Shown here in pieces: positions 52,308 through 59,882 of a stretch of 64,000 nt of DNA; position 1 is the stretch's first letter; each line of letters begins with the position of its first letter. The notes beneath the pieces were generated by a model. That model ran no database searches. It saw only the letters and a program-made list of their open reading frames with translations, and was not told the DNA's origin. This DNA is from Actinoplanes solisilvae. Its GTDB lineage: Bacteria; Actinomycetota; Actinomycetes; Mycobacteriales; Micromonosporaceae. The stretch is taken from positions 496,001-560,000 of the forward strand of contig NZ_RJAC01000002.1 of assembly GCF_003999975.1 (NCBI RefSeq). The letters run 5' to 3'. Both the position numbers and the translations under genes were made by a program.

Positions 52308-53645
52308 TTAACGGGGGATCTGGGGCTCGTACCGCACCACTCGCTGAGTTTCTCGCAGAACCGTACGCAGCGCCGCGAGGTCACCGTTGATCACCCCGGC
52401 CGCGCGGGCCTGCACGAGCAGGTTGCCCAGCGCGGTCGCCTCGACCGGCCCGGCCAGCACCGGCAGCCCGCAAGCGTCGGCGGTGAGCTGGCAGAGCAGC
52501 TCGTTGCGAGCCCCGCCGCCGACGATGTGGATCGCGTCGACGTGCCGTCCCGAGAGCTGCTGGGCCTGCTCGACGGCCCGCTTGTGGGCGACCGCGAGAC
52601 TGTCCACGATGCACCGGGTTAGCACCGCCGGGCTCGGATCTTGCAGACCCGCCGCTTTCGCCACCCGCTGAGCCATGTCGCCCGGCGGCATGAACACGGG
52701 ATCGTCGAGATCGATGACCACGGGCTTCTCTCGTGAGGCGGCCCGCAGCAGCTCGGTGATGTCCGGGTTGCCCCACTCGCGCATGCACTCCTGCAGCGGC
52801 CACAGCCCCATCACGTTGCGCAGATAGCGGATCGTGCCGTCGACCCCGCCCTCGTTGGTGAAGTTGGCCTGCCTCGAGGCCACGCTCAGCACCGGCTCGT
52901 TCAGTTCCAGACCGACCAAAGACCAAGTGCCGCAAGAGATGTACGCGAAATGCTCGCTCTCGGCCGGCACACCCACGACGGCCGACGCCGTGTCGTGCGA
53001 CCCCACGGCCACCACACGCGTGCCGCGGTAGTCGCCGATCACGTCGCCGGGTTGCCGGATCGGCGGCAGCAGCGAGGGTCGCAGGCCGAGCTCGGCGATC
53101 AGGGGCGCCGACCAGTCCCGGGTACGCACGTCGAGCAGCCCGGTCGTCGACGCGTTCGTGTATTCGGCGCCCATCTCCCCGGTCAGCCAGTACGCCAGCA
53201 GATCCGGGATGAGCAGCATCTGCTGGGCGATCTCGAACTGCGGCGTGCCCTGCGCGGCGGCGAGCTGATAGATCGTGTTGAACGGCAGCTTCTGCAGTCC
53301 ACTGATCTCGTAGAGCTTCTCGTCGCCGACCGTCAGGCGCACGTTGTCCGTACGGCCGTCGCGGTAGTGCACGGGGTTGCCGAGCAGCGCGCCCGACGCG
53401 TCGAGCAGGCCGTAGTCGACCGCCCACGAGTCGATGCCGATGCTCTCGACCGGGCCCGCCTTCTTCAGCCCTTCCAGCACCCCGCGGTAGAGCGAGAGGA
53501 TGTCCCAGTGCAGGGTGCCGCCGACACGCACCGACTCGTTGGCGAACCGATGTACTTCCTGGATTTCGACGCGGTTCTTCTCCAAGCGACCGACCATGAC
53601 GCGCCCGCTGGACGCGCCGAGGTCGACCGCGGCGAACGATGTCAT
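52308..53645 (-). CDS. rhaB: Rhamnulokinase
   Basis: 445 residues, FGGY-kinase fold. N-terminal FAAVDLGASSGRVMVGRLE (phosphate 1 motif), SIGIDSWAVDYGLLDASGALL (catalytic aspartate region), TLHWDILSLYRGVLEGL, and the C-terminal ATP site HIVGGGARNELLCQLTADACGLPVLAGPVEATALGN. It phosphorylates L-rhamnulose at C1. Its 3' end lies ten bases from lutA and its start overlaps the aldolase gene by four bases, so it is in the operon. Confidence 0.93.
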   Translation of the reverse strand: MTSFAAVDLGASSGRVMVGRLEKNRVEIQEVHRFANESVRVGGTLHWDILSLYRGVLEGLKKAGPVESIGIDSWAVDYGLLDASGALLGNPVHYRDGRTDNVRLTVGDEKLYEISGLQKLPFNTIYQLAAAQGTPQFEIAQQMLLIPDLLAYWLTGEMGAEYTNASTTGLLDVRTRDWSAPLIAELGLRPSLLPPIRQPGDVIGDYRGTRVVAVGSHDTASAVVGVPAESEHFAYISCGTWSLVGLELNEPVLSVASRQANFTNEGGVDGTIRYLRNVMGLWPLQECMREWGNPDITELLRAASREKPVVIDLDDPVFMPPGDMAQRVAKAAGLQDPSPAVLTRCIVDSLAVAHKRAVEQAQQLSGRHVDAIHIVGGGARNELLCQLTADACGLPVLAGPVEATALGNLLVQARAAGVINGDLAALRTVLRETQRVVRYEPQIPR

Positions 53646-55666
53646 CGCAGGAAGGCCGCGGCCACCCCGGCGTCCACCGGAATGTGCAGGCCGGTCGTGT
53701 GGGTCAGGTCGCCGCCGGTCAGCGCGAAGACCGCGTTGGCGACGTGCTCGGGCAGCACCTCACGCTTGAGCAGGGTGCGCTGCGCGTAGTACTCGCCCAG
53801 CTTCTCCTCGGGCACGCCGTAGACGGCGGCACGCTTGGCGCCCCAGCCTCCGGCGAAGATGCCGGAGCCTCGTACGACGCCGTCGGGGTTGATGCCGTTG
53901 ACCCGCACGCCGTGGGCGCCCAGCTCGGCGGCGAGCAGCCGCACCTGGTGGGCCTGGTCGGCCTTGGTCGCGCCGTAGGCGACGTTGTTGGGCCCGGCGA
54001 AGATCGAGTTCTTGCTGGAGATGTAGATGATGTCGCCGCCCAGGCCCTGCGCGACCAGGATGCGGGCGGTCTCGCGGGAGACCAGGAACGAGCCCTTGGC
54101 CATCACGTCGTGCTGCAGGTCCCAGTCCTGCTCGGTGGTCTCGAGCAGCGGCTTGGAGATGCTCAACCCGGCGTTGTTGACCACCAGGTCGACGCCACCG
54201 AAAGCGAGAACCGCCTCCTGGAGGCTCTGCACGATCGCGTCGGCGCTGGTCACGTCGGCCGCCACCGCCAGCGCCACGTCGGCGCCGCCGATCTCGCCGG
54301 CCACTGTTCGCGCGGCTTCGAAGTCGCGGTCGGCGACGACCACGCAGGCGCCCTCGGCGGCCAGCCGCAGCGCGATCGCCCGGCCGATGCCCGAACCACC
54401 GCCGGTCACATAGGCGATGCGGGTCGCGTGGGGCTTCGGCTTCGGCATGCGCTGCAGCTTGGCCTCTTCGAGGGCCCAGTATTCGATGCGGAACTTCTCG
54501 GCCTCGTCGATCGGGGCGTAGGTCGAGACGGACTCGGCGCCGCGCATCACGTTGATGGCGTTGACGTAGAACTCGCCGGCGACGCGGGCGGTCTGCTTGT
54601 TGGCGCCGAACGAGAACATGCCGATGCCGGGCACCAGCACGATGGCCGGGTCGGCACCGCGGATGGCCGGGCTGTCGGCGGTGGCGTGCCGCTCGTAGTA
54701 GCCGCGGTAGTCGTCGCGGTAGGCCTCGTGCAGCTCCTTGGCCCGGGCCACGACCTCGTCGAGCGGGGCGTCGGGGGCGGTGTCGAGCACCATCGGCTTG
54801 ACCTTGGTGCGCAGGAAGTGGTCAGGGCAGGACGTGCCCTTCTCAGCGAGCTCGCCCAGACGCTCGCTGTTCACGAAGTCGAGAACAACGTCGCTGTCGG
54901 TGAAGTGTCCGACCTGCGCCCGATCAGTTGAGGCGAGCCCGCGCAGGACGGGGAAGAGCTCCGCCGCCCGCTGCCTCCGGTTCGGTGCGCTTTCGTGGAC
55001 TTTCTTACCGAACGGTTCGGCTTTGCCGTGCTCGGCCAGATAGTCGGCGGCCAACTTGATGATCTCGAGCGAGTTACGTTCGGATTCCGCGCTGGTCGCG
55101 CCCCACGCGGTGATGCCGTGCCCGCCCAGGATCACGCCGATCGCCTGCGGGTTGGCCTTCTGCACGGCGGCGATGTCGAGGCCGAGCTGGAAACCGGGCC
55201 GGCGCCACGGCACCCACAGCACCCGGTCGCCGAAGATCTCCTTGGTCAGGGCCGGACCGTCGGCCGCGGTGGCGATCGCGATGCCGGAGTCGGGGTGCAG
55301 GTGGTCGACGTGAGCGGACTCGACCAGCCCGTGCATGGCGGTGTCGATCGACGGCGCCGCGCCGCCCCGGCCGTGCAGGCAGTAGTCGAAGGCGGCGACC
55401 ATCTCGTCCTCGCGCTCGACGCCCGGGTAGGTGGCCGTCATCGCCCGCAGCCGGTCGAGCCGCAGCACGGCCAGGCCCTTCTCGGTCAGGGTGCCGAGGT
55501 CGCCGCCGGAGCCCTTGACCCACAGCAGGTCGGCCGGCTCGCCGGTGACCGGGTCGGTCTCGCTGCCCTTGGCCGAGGTGTTGCCCCCGGCGTAGTTGGT
55601 GTTGCGCGGGTCGGCGCCGAGCCGGTTGCTGCGCTCCAGGAGCTCACGCACTGCGGGGTTCGTCAT
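53642..55666 (-). CDS. rhaEW: Rhamnulose-1-phosphate aldolase / lactaldehyde dehydrogenase fusion
   Basis: 674 residues from ATG 55666. Residues about 1-390 are class II aldolase-like (PRNTNYAGGNTSAKG; HVDHLHPDSGIAIAT zinc site; GHGITAW). Residues about 428-674 are an SDR with TGGGSGIGRAIAL, NNAGLS and a YGATK (YxxxK) region. This two-domain enzyme, called RhaEW in Bacillus and Chloroflexus work, splits rhamnulose-1-P into DHAP and L-lactaldehyde and oxidises the aldehyde to L-lactate. It heads the operon, so LutABC can then turn lactate into pyruvate. Confidence 0.93.
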   Translation of the reverse strand: MTNPAVRELLERSNRLGADPRNTNYAGGNTSAKGSETDPVTGEPADLLWVKGSGGDLGTLTEKGLAVLRLDRLRAMTATYPGVEREDEMVAAFDYCLHGRGGAAPSIDTAMHGLVESAHVDHLHPDSGIAIATAADGPALTKEIFGDRVLWVPWRRPGFQLGLDIAAVQKANPQAIGVILGGHGITAWGATSAESERNSLEIIKLAADYLAEHGKAEPFGKKVHESAPNRRQRAAELFPVLRGLASTDRAQVGHFTDSDVVLDFVNSERLGELAEKGTSCPDHFLRTKVKPMVLDTAPDAPLDEVVARAKELHEAYRDDYRGYYERHATADSPAIRGADPAIVLVPGIGMFSFGANKQTARVAGEFYVNAINVMRGAESVSTYAPIDEAEKFRIEYWALEEAKLQRMPKPKPHATRIAYVTGGGSGIGRAIALRLAAEGACVVVADRDFEAARTVAGEIGGADVALAVAADVTSADAIVQSLQEAVLAFGGVDLVVNNAGLSISKPLLETTEQDWDLQHDVMAKGSFLVSRETARILVAQGLGGDIIYISSKNSIFAGPNNVAYGATKADQAHQVRLLAAELGAHGVRVNGINPDGVVRGSGIFAGGWGAKRAAVYGVPEEKLGEYYAQRTLLKREVLPEHVANAVFALTGGDLTHTTGLHIPVDAGVAAAFLR

Positions 55667-55749
55667 GGTGTCCTTCGCCGGGGTCGCTAGACGTGACGCT
55701 GTGTGGGCCAAGGCCGTGGCCGTCGAACTCGGCCCGGCCATTATGCCGT

Positions 55750-55761
55750 GAAACGTTTCAG
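55750..55761. promoter_or_regulatory. LacI-type operator TGAAACGTTTCA
   Basis: Perfect 12-base palindrome about 84 bases upstream of the rhaEW start. A related word TGAAACGTTGCT is at 55818-55829, and near copies flank the LacI regulator and ABC importer. Confidence 0.7.
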
Positions 55762-55817
55762 ACGTTGCCGACACATTACGGGGCTGTAGCGACCGCGGTC
55801 AAGATGCCTTCGTCAAT

Positions 55818-55829
55818 TGAAACGTTGCT
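55818..55829. promoter_or_regulatory. Imperfect LacI-type operator
   Basis: TGAAACGTTGCT, matching the first nine bases of the palindrome at 55750. A possible second site for cooperative binding. Confidence 0.4.
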
Positions 55830-56057
55830 CCTGCGTCGGTTCGGGTAACCCTCTTTCCAACGTGTCCATCCGACGAAACGGCCGCTTCCTCGCCGATCGG
55901 ACGACCGCGGACGGGTCAATGGCCAGGACATCTCGATCTTCGGCCTGACCTGGGGCGATTCGCCCTTTCTTGAGTGTTCAACCATTGCGCGACGTGCAAC
56001 TGTTGCGGCCGTCAATTCGGGAACGCATCTGTTCCTCGTGTCCTTTTGGAGTAGTAA

Positions 56058-56429
56058 GTGGCGAACATCGAGACTTCCCTCAAGGAAGCCATGACCATCG
56101 AAGGCGCCATCGGCGTCGCGCTCGTCGACTACACCAGCGGTCTCACGCTGGGGGTCATGGGCGGCGGCCTGAACATGGACATGAACGTCGCCGCGGCCGG
56201 CAACACCGACGTGATCCGGGCCAAGGTCCGCACCCTCGAGATGCTCGGCCTGGGCGACACCATCGAGGACATCCTGATCACCCTCGACTCGCAGTACCAC
56301 CTGATCCGCCTGCTGAAGGCCCGCGGCAACGAGGCGTTCTTCCTCTACCTCGCGCTGAACAAGAGCCGCGCCAACCTGGGCCTCGCCCGGCACCAGCTCC
56401 GCAAGATCGAATCGGAGCTCGAGGTATGA
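56058..56429 (+). CDS. Roadblock/LC7-like protein 1
   Basis: 123 residues from GTG 56058. MANIETSLKEAMTIEGAIGVALVDYTSGLTLGVMGGGLNMDMNVAAAGNTDVIRAKVRTLEMLGLGDTIEDILITLDSQYHLIRLL: the helix-strand pattern with VALVDYTSG fits a Roadblock/LC7 fold, often dimeric and partnered with small GTPases. Its stop overlaps the next ORF as ATGA. No cognate GTPase gene is in the operon. Confidence 0.8.
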   Translation: MANIETSLKEAMTIEGAIGVALVDYTSGLTLGVMGGGLNMDMNVAAAGNTDVIRAKVRTLEMLGLGDTIEDILITLDSQYHLIRLLKARGNEAFFLYLALNKSRANLGLARHQLRKIESELEV

Positions 56430-56863
56430 CGGCCGCCGACCTAGGCGTACGCGGCACCTCACAGTTGATCACCGAGGCGGTCCAGCAGTTCCGCACCCAG
56501 GTGCCGGAATGCGTCGGCGCCGGCCTGGTCGACATGTCCACCGGCATGCTCCTCGCCGCGGACACCCTCGAGAACCACCCCGGCGAGGTCCTCGACCTGA
56601 TCGCGGCGGCCACGTTCGACCTGTTCCAGGGCCGCAACGTCACGATGATCGAAGAGATCTTCAAGGCCCGCTACGGCGTGCTCGACGGCCGGCACTACTT
56701 CCAAGAATTCCTGGCCCAGAGCGACTCGTACGTCCACGTGTTCCTGCGCAGCACCAATCAGGACATCGTCGCCGTCGTGGTCGCCCGCAAGACCGCGAAC
56801 ACCGGCATGATCCTGACCCAGGCCCGCCTGGTCATGAAGCAGCTGGACGCCGGCCTCAGCTGA
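56426..56863 (+). CDS. Roadblock/LC7-like protein 2
   Basis: 145 residues from ATG 56426, overlapping the first gene. SQLITEAVQQFRTQVPECVGAGLVDMSTGMLLAADTLENHPGEVLDLIAAATFDLFQG resembles a second Roadblock domain; IFKARYGVLDGRHYFQEFLAQSDSYVHVFLRSTNQDIVAVVVARKTANTGMILTQARLVMKQL completes it. The stop/start TGATG overlap with the next short frame implies coupling. Confidence 0.78.
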   Translation: MTAADLGVRGTSQLITEAVQQFRTQVPECVGAGLVDMSTGMLLAADTLENHPGEVLDLIAAATFDLFQGRNVTMIEEIFKARYGVLDGRHYFQEFLAQSDSYVHVFLRSTNQDIVAVVVARKTANTGMILTQARLVMKQLDAGLS

Positions 56864-56993
56864 TGTCCGTGCCACCGCTGACGGAGGCGCTCGGCATCCC
56901 CGGCGCCCACGCGGTGTCCCTGCTCGACCCGGACGGCCCGCAGGTTCTGTGGCCACCCTTGACCGCGTGCTGGTGGCCCTGCACGACCTGTAG
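56863..56993 (+). pseudogene. Short, apparently frameshifted third ORF
   Basis: ATG 56863 overlaps the previous stop. MSVPPLTEALGIPGAHAVSLLDPDGPQVL is followed, after a frame change near 56950, by ATLDRVLVALHDL and a TAG at 56991-56993. The first frame otherwise runs on unproductively over the next gene. It looks like a decayed Roadblock-like member, or a sequencing error. Confidence 0.4.
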
Positions 56994-57022
56994 AACCCGG
57001 CCCCCCACCCCTGGAGAACGAC

Positions 57023-57430
57023 GTGCAACCCTCCGATCCCTACCAGGCAGTCCGGGCCGAGCTGGCCGCGCTGCGCCACCAGGTCACCGGAGTGCGCGGC
57101 TGCGTCATCGCCGGCGTGGACGGCCTGCTGGTCCTACACGACACCGTGTCAGGCCCCGAACCCCACGACATCGCCGCGCTGGCCGCCGGCGCCCACGGCA
57201 TCAGCCGCACCTGCGGGGCCGCTCTGCAACAGGGCACCTTCCAAGAGGTCACGATCCGCAACCAGGGCGGCTACCTCTCCGTATACGCGGTGGGCGAACT
57301 CGCCCTACTCGCGGTAATCGGCGACAGCGGCCTCAACATCGCCCGCCTCCACCTGGAAGCCCGCCCGGTCACCGCCCGCCTGGCTGACCTGCTCCGCATC
57401 CAAACCGTGAAATCGGGATATTTCGACTGA
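57023..57430 (+). CDS. Roadblock/LC7-domain protein 3
   Basis: 135 residues from GTG 57023. YQAVRAELAALRHQVTGVRGCVIAGVDGLLVLHDTVSGPEPHDIAALAAGAHGISRTCG is a typical actinobacterial Roadblock/LC7 start (conservon-type), then LSVYAVGELALLAVIGDSGLNIARLHLEARPVTARLADLL. In conservons such proteins regulate a G protein; here no GTPase, kinase or DUF742 gene accompanies them. Likely part of a signalling scaffold. Confidence 0.88.
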   Translation: MQPSDPYQAVRAELAALRHQVTGVRGCVIAGVDGLLVLHDTVSGPEPHDIAALAAGAHGISRTCGAALQQGTFQEVTIRNQGGYLSVYAVGELALLAVIGDSGLNIARLHLEARPVTARLADLLRIQTVKSGYFD

Positions 57431-57748
57431 GAATCAGAAGACGAGAATCCAGAAGTACGAGTCCTCCAACGAGTTCGGGGCGCTCCTGGCGACCACCTGC
57501 AACACCGGGCCGTAGCGCCGGCTCCGGCCGTGGCGGGTGGTCACCCTAAAACCGATCAACCCCGGTACACGCCTCTGCCGCGTTGCGCCCCGCCCACCCA
57601 CGCGCACCACCACCACCACGCGGCCCGCGACTACACGCCGGCCCACTGCCCCGCCACTACACGCCTGCCTACTACGTGCCCCACCCGACCGCACGCCCTA
57701 CCACCACGCGCCCCACCCGCCCGGCACGTTGACGGACCGCGCGCTTAG
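57431..57748. other. Intergenic region with left inverted-repeat arm
   Basis: No gene with convincing composition. Holds the 92-bp repeat arm at 57455-57546 and a C-rich tract (57600-57720) of CCCACCC- and CACCACC-type words. Confidence 0.6.
57455..57546. repeat. 92-bp inverted repeat, left arm
   Basis: Matches the reverse complement of 58553-58644 at 91 of 92 positions. The pair encloses the alpha/beta hydrolase gene; the right arm includes that gene's stop codon. Confidence 0.9.
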
Positions 57749-58558
57749 ATGGACCGCATGTCTTTGCCGGAAACGTCGGAACTGCGGCTCGCGGATGGGC
57801 GGGTTCTCCGCTACGGACTGCACGGCCCGAAAGACGGTCACCCGACGATCTTCCACGGCGGGACGCCGAGCAGTCGCTGGAAGCGGCCCTGGCTGATCGC
57901 CGCGATCGAGCGCAGTGAGCTGCGCGTGCTCATCTACGACCGCCCCGGCTACGGCGGCTCCACTCGCGACCCGGGCCGCGACGTCGCCGAGGCAGCGTCC
58001 GACACCGCAGCCCTGGCCGACCATCAGGGCTGGACGCGATTCGGGGTCTTCGGCGGCTCGGGCGGTGGCCCGCACGCGCTGGCCTGCGCCGCGTTGCTGG
58101 CTGACCGGGTCACGCGGTGTGCGGTGCTTTCCGGCATCAAGCCCAGCGACCCTGAGAAGCCGGCCCGCGACGAGACCGAACTGCGAGCCCGGCTGGCCGA
58201 GACCGCGGCCTCGATCATGTCCAAGGTCGAAGCGGGCGGCCCCGAGTTCCCGGGCGAGCCGGGCCCGGCCGCCCGCGACGACCCCGACGCGATGGCGCGG
58301 CTCCGGGCGACGTTCGTGGACAGCACCGACGGCTGGGTCGACGACAGCCTCGCCTTCGCCCGACCGTGGGGCTTCGACCCCTCGACGATCGCCGTTCCCG
58401 TAGGCGTCTGGCGCGGCACCGACGACGAGACCGTCCCCGCCGAGAATGCCGAGTGGCTACTCACGCACATCCCCGAAGCCGAGGGCCACGTCTACACCGG
58501 CGGCCATCTCCCCGGTCCCGAGATCTACTCCGAGATCTACGCCTGGCTTCGCGGGTGA
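57749..58558 (+). CDS. Alpha/beta hydrolase
   Basis: 269 residues from ATG 57749. FHGGTPSSRW oxyanion region, YDRPGYGGS, nucleophile elbow GGSGGG (GxSxG variant), a probable acid in VWRGTDDETVP and base His in YTGGHLPGP near the C-terminus. Serine hydrolase fold; substrate unknown. The gene is unique to the space between two inverted repeats and its stop lies in the right arm. Confidence 0.88.
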   Translation: MDRMSLPETSELRLADGRVLRYGLHGPKDGHPTIFHGGTPSSRWKRPWLIAAIERSELRVLIYDRPGYGGSTRDPGRDVAEAASDTAALADHQGWTRFGVFGGSGGGPHALACAALLADRVTRCAVLSGIKPSDPEKPARDETELRARLAETAASIMSKVEAGGPEFPGEPGPAARDDPDAMARLRATFVDSTDGWVDDSLAFARPWGFDPSTIAVPVGVWRGTDDETVPAENAEWLLTHIPEAEGHVYTGGHLPGPEIYSEIYAWLRG

Positions 58559-58644
58559 CCACCCGCCACGGCCGGAGCCGGCGCTACGGCCCGGTGTCGC
58601 AGGTGGTCGCCAGGAGCGCCCCGAACTCGTTGGAGGACTCGTAC
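58553..58644. repeat. 92-bp inverted repeat, right arm
   Basis: Inverted copy of 57455-57546 with one mismatch. Begins in the last codons of the hydrolase gene and ends two bases before the stop of the convergent LacI gene. Confidence 0.9.
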
Positions 58645-58645
58645 G

Positions 58646-59680
58646 TCAGATTTTGCGGTTGCGGTTGACCGTTGAGGCTCGGGCGACCAGCTCGGGGGTG
58701 AAGCTGAGCTGCTGGTGGCGGTGGTCGGGGTTGGTCGCCTCGTCGAGGACCAGCTGGGCGGCGGCTCGGCCCAGCTCCTGGCGGGGCTGACGGACCGAGG
58801 TCAGCGGGACGGCCGCGGCCGCGGCGAACTCGATGTCGTCGAAGCCGACTATGGCCAGGTCGTCGGGGACTCGCAGGCCGGCGCCGATGCTCTGCTGCAG
58901 CAGGCCCAGGGCCAGCAGGTCGTTGGCGCAGAAGGCGGCGGTCGGACGGCGGCGGACGGGCAGGCCGGCCAGACGTTCGCCGGCGGAGCGGCCCTCGGCG
59001 ACGGTCATCGCCTCGGTGGGCAGGTAGACCAGGTCTTCGGGGTCGCGGCCGAGGGATTCCCAGATCTCGCGGGCGCCCTGCAGACGTTCGCGCACCTGGC
59101 CGATCGAGTCGGGACCGCCGATGAACGCGACCCGGGTGTGGCCCTGTTCGGCCAGGTGTTCCACGGCGATGCGGCCGCCCAGCACGTCGTCGACCGCTAC
59201 CGAGCAGCAGCTGTCGGCGCCCCGGACGCGGTCGACGATCACCATCGGGACGCCGCGGCGGGTCAGTTCGTCGAGGTGGGGGGCGGCGGGGTCGACCGGG
59301 GTGATGAGGATGCCCTGCACACGCTGCTGGAGCAGGCGGTCGAGGTGCACCGCTTCGCGGGAGGAGCGGCTGTTGCTGTTGCAGATGAACAGGGACAGGT
59401 CGGCGTCCTCGGCGGCGAGCTCGATGCCCTGGGCCACGTCGTGGAAGAACGGGTTGGTGCCGTCGAGCATCACGTACGCCAGGGTGCGGCTGGTGCCGGC
59501 GCGGAGCTGGCGGGCGGACTCGTTACGGACGAAACCCAGGTCGGCCATGGCCCGCTCGACACGTTCACGGGTGCGGGTACTAACGACTTCGGGGCGGTTC
59601 ATCACGTTTGACACGGTGCCCAGCGAGACGCCGGCGGCCGCGGCGACGTCCTTCACGGACGGCGTCCTGCCGTTGAGCAC
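58646..59680 (-). CDS. LacI-family regulator of rhamnose genes
   Basis: 344 residues from GTG 59680 after AGGAGGTTGCT. Helix-turn-helix PSVKDVAAAAGVSLGTVSNVMNRPEVVSTRTRERVERAMADLGFVRNESARQLRAGTSRT, then a periplasmic-binding-like sugar sensor (PFFHDVAQGIELAAEDADLSLFICNS; VAFIGGP; VVGFDDIEFA-type motifs). Located between the rha catabolic operon and the ABC importer genes, with TGAAACGTTTCA-like sites near all three. It probably represses them until a rhamnose-derived inducer binds. Confidence 0.92.
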   Translation of the reverse strand: MLNGRTPSVKDVAAAAGVSLGTVSNVMNRPEVVSTRTRERVERAMADLGFVRNESARQLRAGTSRTLAYVMLDGTNPFFHDVAQGIELAAEDADLSLFICNSNSRSSREAVHLDRLLQQRVQGILITPVDPAAPHLDELTRRGVPMVIVDRVRGADSCCSVAVDDVLGGRIAVEHLAEQGHTRVAFIGGPDSIGQVRERLQGAREIWESLGRDPEDLVYLPTEAMTVAEGRSAGERLAGLPVRRRPTAAFCANDLLALGLLQQSIGAGLRVPDDLAIVGFDDIEFAAAAAVPLTSVRQPRQELGRAAAQLVLDEATNPDHRHQQLSFTPELVARASTVNRNRKI

Positions 59681-59703
59681 AGCAACCTCCTGGCGCGGAT
59701 TGT

Positions 59704-59715
59704 TGAAACGTTGAA
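59704..59715. promoter_or_regulatory. LacI-type operator, imperfect
   Basis: TGAAACGTTGAA, 24 bases upstream of the regulator start, probable autoregulatory site; related to the perfect palindrome at 55750. Confidence 0.55.
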
Positions 59716-59759
59716 GTCGCATCCTACGGCACCCGCCGCAAATGCCTCGGCCTTGTTTC

Positions 59760-59771
59760 CACAACGTTTCT
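59760..59771. promoter_or_regulatory. LacI-type half-site
   Basis: CACAACGTTTCT shares AACGTTTC with the palindrome, in the divergent gap between the regulator and the importer. Confidence 0.35.
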
Positions 59772-59824
59772 GACCAACGCTTGACAGGTGTGATTGGGGC
59801 CACCTACGTTGCTCGTACGTTCTC

Positions 59825-59836
59825 TGAAACATTTCA
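59825..59836. promoter_or_regulatory. LacI-type operator before the ABC importer
   Basis: TGAAACATTTCA, differing from the 55750 palindrome at one base, 47 bases before the ATPase start. Confidence 0.6.
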
Positions 59837-59882
59837 AAGATAGCCGAAAATAGCCCCAACACCCAGGACGTGGAGGTGGACC

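Larger units (their letters stand above)
55667..56057. other. Divergent regulatory gap, rha operon and Roadblock operon
   Basis: No gene. Contains two LacI-type words (55750-55761 and 55818-55829) facing the rha operon, and AT-richer sequence ahead of the Roadblock genes (56000-56057). No clear terminator or repeat otherwise. Confidence 0.6.

Noticed and set aside
57600..57730. C-rich CACCACC/CCCACCC tract as a possible CRISPR or tandem array
   Set aside because: No regular repeat-spacer period; simple low-complexity sequence.
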